A stretch of 35,436 nucleotides of DNA, from the NCBI GenBank assembly GCA_964429265.1, contig CAYSBK010000008.1, positions 1 through 35,436 of the forward strand, read 5' to 3'. The position numbers and the translations under genes were made by a program. This stretch comes from CAYSBK01 sp964429265 (lineage in GTDB: Bacteria > Planctomycetota > Phycisphaerae > Sedimentisphaerales > Anaerobacaceae). Shown piece by piece: positions 24,501-31,587 of the stretch. The stretch's first letter is position 1; each line of letters begins with the position of its first letter. The notes under the pieces are model-generated. The model did not search any database. It was not told where the DNA came from and saw only the letters and a program-made list of their open reading frames with translations.

Positions 24501-25043
24501 CATTCTTCGCTGATGCATCTTAACTGGGATAACTACGAAAGCAACTACGACGGGCCTATAGTGTACCTGAGGCGGGTGCTTCTTAACGGAATGACCCCAA
24601 GCAGCGATGTCAGTACGCTGGTGCCGCTGGCGAGGTACTGGGAGAACCCGCCGCTGGTAAAAGTCACAGGTTACGGTTTCAGCGGGGCGCTGTTCGACAA
24701 GGCGCAAAAAGCTTACACGATAAGAAGAAGGGTTGAATGGGATCAGGAGCTGGTAAACAGAGACGACGACAAGAACCCCAATCCGGATGCCGACAAGGTC
24801 AACCTGGAAATCCTCGCTTCGCCCCGGTCGCCTTTGGTCAACCCCTGCTTTATAATTGAGAACTGGCCCGAAGCTGCGAAGGCTGCGCTATATATTAACG
24901 GCCGACGGATTCCGGAAGGCGCCGATTTCCGGCAGGGTATAGAAAAGAACTGGAAACAGTGGCAGGCTGAGTCATCGCTGGTCGTGTGGGTACGCTACAA
25001 TACCCAGGAAAAGGTCAGCTTCGGCATAGAGATGGTCAAGTAG
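21513..25043 (+). CDS. large secreted protein with two Calx-beta domains and a duplicated unknown domain
   Basis: The 1176 residues begin with a signal peptide (1-23). A carbohydrate-binding-type domain follows (about 24-185, GIVAIEAEHF ... GLRVDKILLTT). Two Calx-beta domains come next (about 197-303 and 310-412), each with SGGTAD/VGGTAT, an FAPGE/FEPGQ turn and DDETVVLTL-like strands. The rest holds a domain present twice: GAYY at 424 and 725, DRLVFWRG in both, RIxxSSPARAIVxWRYxP-type segments, and FTVYPDG / YFVYPDE before CxR. No family is recognised; the shared tryptophans and position in the locus suggest glycan binding or cleavage. AAGGAG sits 7 nt before ATG 21513. The 109-base gap before it is otherwise empty. 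Confidence 0.85.
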   Translation: MRAGLIRSVFFVVLLCLGGEALGGNRYYQSDGPDGIVAIEAEHFCSKTTKAGHTWTLTSEPTGFSGSGAMLASPDDNSENCDVDEGPRLNFEIYFCKTGTHYLWVRGYGIDDGDTCHADLDGQNIDSCEELEFERDKWSWVNQADDGPAIMNIEKPGLHTVSIVMREDGLRVDKILLTTNKQYVPEGTGPAESPSGGLICFKTGTSEAIEKDQTIRIPVVLVNGKNAVYTVDYSVSGGTADAADCKVEAGTLRFAPGEREKYIDVRIINDGVDEDDETVVLTLSNATGPNAQLGDPARHTHTIIDPRPKVGFKSATSSEFEQTGNARIPVVLSAAYVKPVTVWYRVVGGTATGGGVDYSLQAGKVRFEPGQLRRDIDIAITADDKQEGLETVELTLWKAVNAKLSSPTRHSFYICERTYRDLQGAYYFRFNSGQRWEKYAKVGEHADAMVRLGEGDDRLVFWRGSSYLPFLDTANGKHFVEVVVPQHGDGEGLMFDKTNKHSHIRIVENSPARAIVEWRYVPDFDKKDLQWWTEEYFTVYPDGVCCRSIHTGTETLEEYKDPSHAKVQQLLLTSAGICALPASWARPIEFDIDQSSVGSYVDLGYDRTRRHYALQARSAGAPAKLRLVVASDASDPALFVKSWGDASVKVTVNGQPFENFKVGYAAQMNNDDLVLWLEGDFKKGTRLAVEPVGGSGPVARRPAPDPYKSEIPDFPKGSPDPGPFGAYYTTLKYWKLWDEPWRVGDYADIVVQFDQSADRLVFWRGTTYVPSWSNEDNHWYMNEFCERRGGDSGLDGLCEPMQDHDSKFSNVRIIQSSPARAIVHWRYSPVTLDGQIPFVDETGWGDCVDDYYFVYPDETCVRYTTLYTSRPNVFHEWHEAIPLVNPGTIPEDVLEMKALSMANLEGDAKVLDFTNGFPPDSELEDGYPIILIGLKGNSKPFAICESAGQWLDPISRPGDTRFNHYDDWPAWPKKYRRNDWERDETGYRVFWKFLPSHSSLMHLNWDNYESNYDGPIVYLRRVLLNGMTPSSDVSTLVPLARYWENPPLVKVTGYGFSGALFDKAQKAYTIRRRVEWDQELVNRDDDKNPNPDADKVNLEILASPRSPLVNPCFIIENWPEAAKAALYINGRRIPEGADFRQGIEKNWKQWQAESSLVVWVRYNTQEKVSFGIEMVK

Positions 25044-25053
25044 CATATGCCGC

Positions 25054-25082
25054 TCGACACAATGGCCCATTGTTGTTATAAA
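25054..25082 (+). promoter_or_regulatory. possible internal promoter with operator-like inverted repeat
   Basis: TCGACA (25054-25059), a 17-nt spacer and TATAAA (25077-25082), each five of six to consensus, lie upstream of the propeller gene at 25128. The spacer contains the inverted repeat ACAATG-GCC-CATTGT (25059-25073), which would place a bound regulator between the -35 and -10 boxes. Confidence 0.5.
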
Positions 25083-25127
25083 ACGGCCGGTCGCAGTAAA
25101 CCGTGATTTCTGTGAAAGGGCCGAACG

Positions 25128-27071
25128 ATGAAAGGCTGGAAGTTGACCGCGGTGCTATTGCTTGGCTTGACCGGCACAGCCCTGGCGGCGAAGATGCCCC
25201 CTCCAATAGAAAAATGCGCCTCCGAGCCGGTCAGATATATCGGCACCCGGCAGACGGACAAGCGATTCTTTGACGGTGCCATACCGCACGCTGTCGGCAC
25301 GCACTCTTACCAGGCCTTCCGCGCCAACCGCACGGACCCGCCGGAAGGAGGTGACGTCGGCTGGACCTACAATCACCAACCTTACCTGGCATACTGGAAC
25401 GGCAAATTTTACCTGCAGTACCTCAGCGCCGTCTTCGAGGAACATCACGCCCCCGGACGGACGCTGATTATGACATCGGAAGACGGCAGGACCTGGTCGA
25501 ATCCGAAAGTGGTTTTTCCCAAGTACAGGCTGCCGCGAATCAGGAAAGGCGAACATATGGCGCCTGCCGACGTTCCCGAGGGTACGTATTCGGTTATGCA
25601 TCAGAGGATGGGCTTCTACATCGCACCCAATGGTCGTTTGCTGACGCTGGCTTTCTACGGTTTTTGTGCCACGCATCGCCATTCACCCAATACGGGCAAC
25701 GGCCTGGGGCGGGTCGTGCGCGAGATATACCGCGATGGGTCATTCGGGCCGATATATTTCATTCGATATAACCGGCACGCCGGCTGGAATGAATCGAACA
25801 CCTCCTATCCGTTCTACAAGACCAGCCCGGACAAGGGTTTCCTCGAAGCCTGCGAGGCCCTTTTGAGTAACAAGCTGGTGACGCTTCAATGGTGGGAAGA
25901 AGATCGCGGCAAGGATGGTTTTTATCCTATCGACCCCGGGGCGGTGAAAGGGGCCTACGACTTCAAAGCGACGATCGTAAGCTCGCGCGGGGCGGGTAAG
26001 GCCTTTTGTTTCTACCGCCGGCCTGACGGGGTAACGGTAGGTCTGTGGAAAAACCAATGGTCTGCGCTGAGTCCGGACGACGGGAAGACCTGGACACCTA
26101 TTACTAAGTCGCCAACGCTGAGGGTCTGCGGCGCCAAGCTCTGGGGCCAGCGCACCAAGGACGGGCGATACGCGCTGGTCTATAATCACACCCAGGTTCG
26201 CAGCAATCGTTTTCCGATGGTGGTGATGACCGGAGACGACGGGTACGAGTTCGATAATATGCTGTGCCTGCACGGTGAAGTGCCGCCGATGAGATACAAG
26301 GGATTTGCGAAAGTCTGGGGACCGCAGTATATCCGGGGAATCATCCCCGGCAATGGTGACCCGCCCGGTGATTACCTGTGGAACGTTTACAGCGTCAATA
26401 AGGAAGATATCTGGATTACGCGGACGCGGCTGCCGGTCAGCGGGAAGGTGGATCGGTACGTCGACCAGGATTTTGACCAGGCACAGACCGAGGCCGACCT
26501 GGAGTTGTGGAACCTTTATGTGCCCAAGTGGGCACCGGTTTCCATTGGGACCGACAGGGCAAAGCCCGAAAACAAGTTTCTGCAACTGCGGGACAAGGAC
26601 CGTTATGATTATGCCAAGGTCGAGCGTATCTTCCCCGAAAGCAGAAAAGTTGCGATCAGTTTCGATTTGCGGCCAAAACAGGACAGCTTCGGGCGGCTGG
26701 AAATCGACGTCACGGCCGTCAATGGTGCCAGGGCGCTTTCGATTGTTTTGAACGAGGGGGGCAAGCTCCAGGCACTCTGTTCGAAAGGCTCGGTTGAGTT
26801 GGGCAGGTATCAGCCCGGCCGTTGGATGAAGGTTGAAATCACACCGGACGCTTCGCGTGGTACGTTCTCGGTCTCCATCAACGGTGAAGAAGTCTTGAAA
26901 AGTGCCGGCTTTCTCGAAAAGGTCGATGCATTGCAGCGATTGGTCTTTCGCACGGGCAGATACCGCAGGGTGGTTCCAGCCAAGAAGCCCGAGAAGGTGG
27001 ACCTGCCAAATGCAGGGGTACCCGTTGAACAGGCCGAATACGATATAGATAACGTATCGATAAGACCGTAG
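25128..27071 (+). CDS. secreted GH145/PL42-like propeller protein, paralogue 2
   Basis: A 647-residue exported protein (signal peptide 1-21). The propeller region (about 22-440) carries PHAVGTHSYQAFRANR with His54 and His59, TYNHQPYLAYW (80-90), VMHQRMGFYIAPNGRLL, GLGRVVREIYRDGSFGPIYF, RYNRHAGWNESNT and GPQYIRGIIPGNG. A concanavalin-type domain follows (about 441-620). The resemblance is to GH145, whose founder BT3686 uses one histidine (His48) against rhamnose-alpha-1,4-glucuronate. His54 is my candidate for that residue. A likely substrate is a rhamnose-capped uronic-acid glycan; this is inferred. It follows the possible promoter at 25054 and precedes a close paralogue by 61 bases. Confidence 0.85.
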   Translation: MKGWKLTAVLLLGLTGTALAAKMPPPIEKCASEPVRYIGTRQTDKRFFDGAIPHAVGTHSYQAFRANRTDPPEGGDVGWTYNHQPYLAYWNGKFYLQYLSAVFEEHHAPGRTLIMTSEDGRTWSNPKVVFPKYRLPRIRKGEHMAPADVPEGTYSVMHQRMGFYIAPNGRLLTLAFYGFCATHRHSPNTGNGLGRVVREIYRDGSFGPIYFIRYNRHAGWNESNTSYPFYKTSPDKGFLEACEALLSNKLVTLQWWEEDRGKDGFYPIDPGAVKGAYDFKATIVSSRGAGKAFCFYRRPDGVTVGLWKNQWSALSPDDGKTWTPITKSPTLRVCGAKLWGQRTKDGRYALVYNHTQVRSNRFPMVVMTGDDGYEFDNMLCLHGEVPPMRYKGFAKVWGPQYIRGIIPGNGDPPGDYLWNVYSVNKEDIWITRTRLPVSGKVDRYVDQDFDQAQTEADLELWNLYVPKWAPVSIGTDRAKPENKFLQLRDKDRYDYAKVERIFPESRKVAISFDLRPKQDSFGRLEIDVTAVNGARALSIVLNEGGKLQALCSKGSVELGRYQPGRWMKVEITPDASRGTFSVSINGEEVLKSAGFLEKVDALQRLVFRTGRYRRVVPAKKPEKVDLPNAGVPVEQAEYDIDNVSIRP

Positions 27072-27132
27072 GGGGTTTCCTGCCGGTATTCACAATTTGA
27101 ACGTCCAAGACTGGTTGAAGGGAAGCAGAGCA

Positions 27133-29127
27133 ATGAAAGCGACAGATTATTTCATTGGGGTGCGTCAGACAGGTTTTTTGGTGGTTGTGGTTGCACTGGT
27201 GTTGGTTATGCCCTGCCCGGCCAAGATGCCGCCTCCGATAGAGAACTGTGCTGCCGAGCCTGTGAAGTACATCGGCACCGACCAGACGGACAAGCATTTC
27301 TACGACGGAGCGCTGCGGCACGCCGTAGGTGTACACCGGTACCAGGCATTTCGGGCCAACCGCAGCGAGCCGATGGACGGCAGCGAGGCGGGATGGACGT
27401 ACAACCACCAGCCGTTTCTGGCTTTCTGGAAGGGAAAGTTTTACCTTCAGCACCTCAGCAACGTGGTCGAAGAACACAACCCGCCGGGCCGGACGCTGTT
27501 GTTGACATCCGAAGATGGAATCCACTGGTCCGAGCCTAAGGTCGTGTTCCCGAAGTATCGCCTGCCGGAAATAAAGCCGGGCCAGCACGGCGCGAATATG
27601 TACATCCCCGAAGGAACGTACTCGGTGATGCACCAGCGAATGGGTTTTTACGTTGCGCCTAACGGCCGGCTGCTGACGCTTGCGTTTTACAGCTTCTGCG
27701 CGAACTCGCGGACCAGCCCCAATGCCGGCCAGGGCCTGGGGCGCGTGGTGCGCGAGATCTACGAGGACGGCTCGTTCGGTCCCATTTACTTTATCCGCTA
27801 CAACCGGCACGTCGGATGGAACGAGAGCAACACCAAGTATCCGTTCTACAAAGAAAGCAAGGACAAGGGCTTTGTCGAGGCCTGCGAGTCGCTGTTGAGC
27901 GACAAGCTGATCACCCTGCAGTGGTGGGAGGAAGACCGGGCCAAGGACGGCTTCTATGTCATCGACCCGGGCGACGTGAAGAATGCGTTTCAGTTTTCGG
28001 CGAATATGACGACGTTCAAGGGTGCCGGCAAGGCCTTCTGTTTCTACCGCCGGCCCGACGGCGTGATCGTGGGAATCTGGAAGAACCAGTGGTCGGCGCT
28101 GAGCGGCGACAACGGCAGAAGCTGGACGCCGATAGCCAGGAATTCGACGCTGATGACCTGCGGCGCAAAGGTCTGGGGCCAGCGCACGGCCGACGGCAGA
28201 TACGCGCTGGTTTACAATCACTCCGCAACGCGCGGCAACCGCTACCCGATGGTGGTTGTGACCGGTGACGACGGGCACGAGTTCGACGATATGCTATGCC
28301 TCGAAGGCGAGGTACCGCCGATGCGCTATCAGGGGATTCACAAGAGTCGGGGACCCCAGTACGTTCGCGGCATTATCCCGGGTAACGGCACGCCGCCCGG
28401 CTCTTATATGTGGAACACCTTCAGCGTAAACAAGGAGGACATCTGGGTAAGCCGGATCACCGTGCCGATAAGGGGCCTCGTCCGCCAGCACGTGAACCAG
28501 GACTTCGAGAATATCCGCAGCATCAGTGAGCTGGACCTGTGGAGCCTTTATGTGCCTGCGTGGGCTCCCATCGAAATCGTCAAGGACCCGTGCAACGCGA
28601 GCAACAATTGTCTTGAGCTGCGCGATGAGGCGCCGTACAACTACGCCCTTGCCGAGAGGGCCTTTCCTCAGAGCGGCACCATCACCGTCAGCTTTCGCAT
28701 TATGCCGGCCGCTGTTCCGCAGGGCAGAATGCTCGAGTTCGAGCTGGCCGACGCCCATGGCCTGAGACCGATGATGCTGCGGTTCTTCCGCAACCGGATG
28801 TGCCTGGACAGAAAGCTTATGACCATAAACCCGGTGCCCATAAGGACCGGTACCTGGTACACAATCACGATCAAGCTTGACTGCAATTCCCGCAGTTACG
28901 ACCTGGCTGTCAACGGCAAGTGGGTGCGAACGAACGTGGCATTTGCCGAGCCGGTGGGGTCGGTAGAGCGTATGGTTTTTCGGACCGGTCCCTACCGTGG
29001 CGACGTGCGGTCGCTGATTGTCGACAGCGAACCACGGCCCAGCGGTCTGTACATTGAGGATTTGCCGGGCGCCGACGAGAAAGTCGAGCCGACCGTGTTT
29101 CTGCTCGACGATGTGAAAACCCGCTGA
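27133..29127 (+). CDS. secreted GH145/PL42-like propeller protein, paralogue 3
   Basis: A 664-residue protein. The signal peptide is long-hydrophobic (1-30, cut near CPA-KMP). It is very similar to the preceding gene throughout. RHAVGVHRYQAFRANR carries His63 and His68, TYNHQPFLAFW is at 89-99, and VREIYEDGSFGPIYFIRYN and KAFCFYRRPDGVIVGIWKNQWSALS follow. The C-terminal concanavalin-type domain starts near 449. His63 matches His54 of paralogue 2, so the same catalytic arrangement is expected. ATG 27133 is preferred over an in-frame TTG at 27097. It is followed by the phosphoesterase gene after 73 bases that include a short GGCGG-T-CCGCC palindrome. Confidence 0.85.
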   Translation: MKATDYFIGVRQTGFLVVVVALVLVMPCPAKMPPPIENCAAEPVKYIGTDQTDKHFYDGALRHAVGVHRYQAFRANRSEPMDGSEAGWTYNHQPFLAFWKGKFYLQHLSNVVEEHNPPGRTLLLTSEDGIHWSEPKVVFPKYRLPEIKPGQHGANMYIPEGTYSVMHQRMGFYVAPNGRLLTLAFYSFCANSRTSPNAGQGLGRVVREIYEDGSFGPIYFIRYNRHVGWNESNTKYPFYKESKDKGFVEACESLLSDKLITLQWWEEDRAKDGFYVIDPGDVKNAFQFSANMTTFKGAGKAFCFYRRPDGVIVGIWKNQWSALSGDNGRSWTPIARNSTLMTCGAKVWGQRTADGRYALVYNHSATRGNRYPMVVVTGDDGHEFDDMLCLEGEVPPMRYQGIHKSRGPQYVRGIIPGNGTPPGSYMWNTFSVNKEDIWVSRITVPIRGLVRQHVNQDFENIRSISELDLWSLYVPAWAPIEIVKDPCNASNNCLELRDEAPYNYALAERAFPQSGTITVSFRIMPAAVPQGRMLEFELADAHGLRPMMLRFFRNRMCLDRKLMTINPVPIRTGTWYTITIKLDCNSRSYDLAVNGKWVRTNVAFAEPVGSVERMVFRTGPYRGDVRSLIVDSEPRPSGLYIEDLPGADEKVEPTVFLLDDVKTR

Positions 29128-29200
29128 CAGTTGTTGCACGGCGGTCCGCCGAAGCTTCTAAGCTGTTTCGGGTTCTTGAATTGGACTGGAGGCTGTTCGA

Positions 29201-31540
29201 ATGATGAGGACAAGTGTATCGACGTTGCTGGTGGCCGCCGCAGTGCTATGCTCCGTTTGCCCGGCCGGCGGAATCCCCGAACACATCGACGGCTGGCGGG
29301 TGGAGCGTGGGCCTGCGGGCAACGATTACTATCAGCCCAAGGGGGATGAGCCTGACCGTTCAGAGGTCAGCCCGCCGTCGGAGGCTGTGCTGCGTTACCC
29401 GAAGATATTCACACCGGCCGCGAAAGTAACCAACTGGGACTTTGACGACGGTGCATACGAGGTAACTTGCCAACGGGGTCCCGAGCGCTGGCGGTTTACA
29501 GTTACACCCGAAGGTGAATTGCAGGAGATACAGTATAAGAACCGCAGAACCGATACCCAGGAAGAGGCGGATGAACTGGTGTTTATGGGCACAAAAAAGC
29601 CTGTCAAGTTGGACAGTGTCCCGCCGGCCGCCCTGTCGGTCCTCGAAAAGGCCTATCCTGGTCAAATGCCGCAGCGGGCCTTTACCGCTCAGACCACCGC
29701 GGGGCTGCGGTACGGCATCCAAATCGGTGAAATGGTGTTTTACGCCCGCAACGACGGGCAAATACAGGCGGCCGGATCGGTCAGCGAGGGCGCGCTGGGT
29801 GAAATACATCCCCCGCAGTGGGAAAAAGACGAGGCGAAGTTCAAAGCCGCTCTCGATAAGTATCTCGGTCGTTACAGGCGGCGTTTCAACTTTGCAAATC
29901 AGATAAAAAAACTCGGCACAAGTCCGCGAAGCGCCGACGGCAGCTACCGCTATGTCGTGATGGGCGACAGCAGGTCGAACCGGCGGCTGTGGCAGGCGAT
30001 GGTTAAACACATATCGAGCCTGAAGCCAAGGCCCGACTTTGTTATCAATACCGGCGACATCGTCGGAAACGGCTACATCGGAGAGTTCCGCGATTATTAC
30101 ATACCACCGCTGCTTGAAACCGACATCCCCTTCTTCGTGGCTGTAGGCAACCACGAAACAGGCGACGACGATAAAGCCCGCGAGTTCCGCTACCTGTTCG
30201 GCGAAAACTCGCTCAACTACTACTTCGACTATGGAAAAACAAGGTACGTCTTCTTTGACAATGCTTCGGATGTCGGCTCGACCGAGCAGAGGCTGCGATG
30301 GCTTGATGAAACACTGGCCGGTACGCCGACCGGCTATCGAAAATGTGTCGCCGCACACAAGCCGCCGGCCACCATTCAGAAGTGGTCTTACCACGCCTGG
30401 AAGGAAAAGCCGTCTGCCGAATTTACCGCGCTGATAACAAAGCACGGCGTCTCGGAGGTTTACCTCGGCCACATCCACGCGTATTCCACCGCGCAATACA
30501 ACGGCGTCAGGTACACCTTAACAGGCGGAGGGGGCGCCCACCTGCACAATCGGTTCGGACCCAGGGGCAACGTGCATCACTATGTCATTTGCGACGTCCA
30601 ACCCGACGGCTCGGTAAAACAGCAGGTGGTTCGCTTCTATCCTGCGGAAGAATCGACGGCGCAGTTCAGGTTTACGGTGACCGGCGATCCCCGAAACGAG
30701 CTTTCAAAGTGGCAGCACGTGCTCAATGAAATGGCTGAGAAAACGGGCGGCGTCGGCGCTTTTCATATAAGCTGCGGCGATTACTTCCAACATGGTGCCG
30801 TCACCACGGCCAAGGATTTTTATGACAGGCTATGCAAGACATTCGGCGATGACGTTGTCTGGTACCCGGCCGTGGGCAATCACGAAACCCAGGACGACAG
30901 CACCGATATGGAGTGGCTCAGAAAATTCTACCACGAACACCTGCGCGGAACCGTGAACCCCGGCCCGCCCCGTGGCGAGGAAACAACTTATTCCTTTGAT
31001 TACGAAAATGCACACTTCGTTGTGCTCAACCAGTATTACGACGGTACAAACGACAAGTGCAGGGATGGTGACATACGCCCGCCGCTTTTCAACTGGCTCG
31101 TCGAGGACCTCAGGAAAAACACGAAGCCTCTGATCTTCGTGGTCTACCACGAGCCCGTGTTTCCCAGCGGACGCGGCGGCAAGGACTGGGAGGCAAGAGA
31201 GTCAAGGGCCAGGTTCTGGAAGCTGTTGAAGGACCACAAGGTTGTCGCAGCCTTTTGCGCGCATACTCACAGGTATGGACGCGGACGGTACGGCGATAAT
31301 CCTTACACCTGGGAAATCGACGTCGGCAATGCAGGCAGGCAAAGCCACGCCGACGCCCATCAGACCTTTCTGGAGGTGATCGTTACGGAGGAGAAGGTGC
31401 GGTTTAATGCGTGGCAGGGTCTCGAAGGTGAGGATTTTCGAATCACGGACAGTTGGGATGTACCTGTGCCCGGAGTCGGTGCGAGCCGGCGGCAGCAATC
31501 GCAAAGCGGCGCAGGTTCGACAATAAAAGCGGCAGCATAA
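29201..31540 (+). CDS. secreted protein with two tandem calcineurin-type metallophosphoesterase domains
   Basis: The 779 residues start with a signal peptide (1-24). An N-terminal part (about 70-200) resembles paired PepSY-like beta-alpha modules. Metallophosphoesterase domain one has GDSR (Asp256), GDIV (Asp286), GNHE (317-319), His386 and GHIHAY (His424, His426). Domain two has GDPR (Asp496), GDYF (Asp527), GNHE (560-562), His650 and AHTH (His688, His690). Both sets of metal ligands look complete, so both could be active. Such enzymes cleave phosphate mono- or diesters outside the cytoplasm; the substrate is unknown, but phosphorylated sugars fit the locus. GGAGG lies 8 nt before the ATG pair at 29201/29204. 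It sits between propeller paralogues 3 and 4. Confidence 0.88.
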   Translation: MMRTSVSTLLVAAAVLCSVCPAGGIPEHIDGWRVERGPAGNDYYQPKGDEPDRSEVSPPSEAVLRYPKIFTPAAKVTNWDFDDGAYEVTCQRGPERWRFTVTPEGELQEIQYKNRRTDTQEEADELVFMGTKKPVKLDSVPPAALSVLEKAYPGQMPQRAFTAQTTAGLRYGIQIGEMVFYARNDGQIQAAGSVSEGALGEIHPPQWEKDEAKFKAALDKYLGRYRRRFNFANQIKKLGTSPRSADGSYRYVVMGDSRSNRRLWQAMVKHISSLKPRPDFVINTGDIVGNGYIGEFRDYYIPPLLETDIPFFVAVGNHETGDDDKAREFRYLFGENSLNYYFDYGKTRYVFFDNASDVGSTEQRLRWLDETLAGTPTGYRKCVAAHKPPATIQKWSYHAWKEKPSAEFTALITKHGVSEVYLGHIHAYSTAQYNGVRYTLTGGGGAHLHNRFGPRGNVHHYVICDVQPDGSVKQQVVRFYPAEESTAQFRFTVTGDPRNELSKWQHVLNEMAEKTGGVGAFHISCGDYFQHGAVTTAKDFYDRLCKTFGDDVVWYPAVGNHETQDDSTDMEWLRKFYHEHLRGTVNPGPPRGEETTYSFDYENAHFVVLNQYYDGTNDKCRDGDIRPPLFNWLVEDLRKNTKPLIFVVYHEPVFPSGRGGKDWEARESRARFWKLLKDHKVVAAFCAHTHRYGRGRYGDNPYTWEIDVGNAGRQSHADAHQTFLEVIVTEEKVRFNAWQGLEGEDFRITDSWDVPVPGVGASRRQQSQSGAGSTIKAAA

Positions 31541-31587
31541 ACTGCTGTGAGAAACCCCTGTTGTTTTATCCAGGAAAGGATCAAGTA

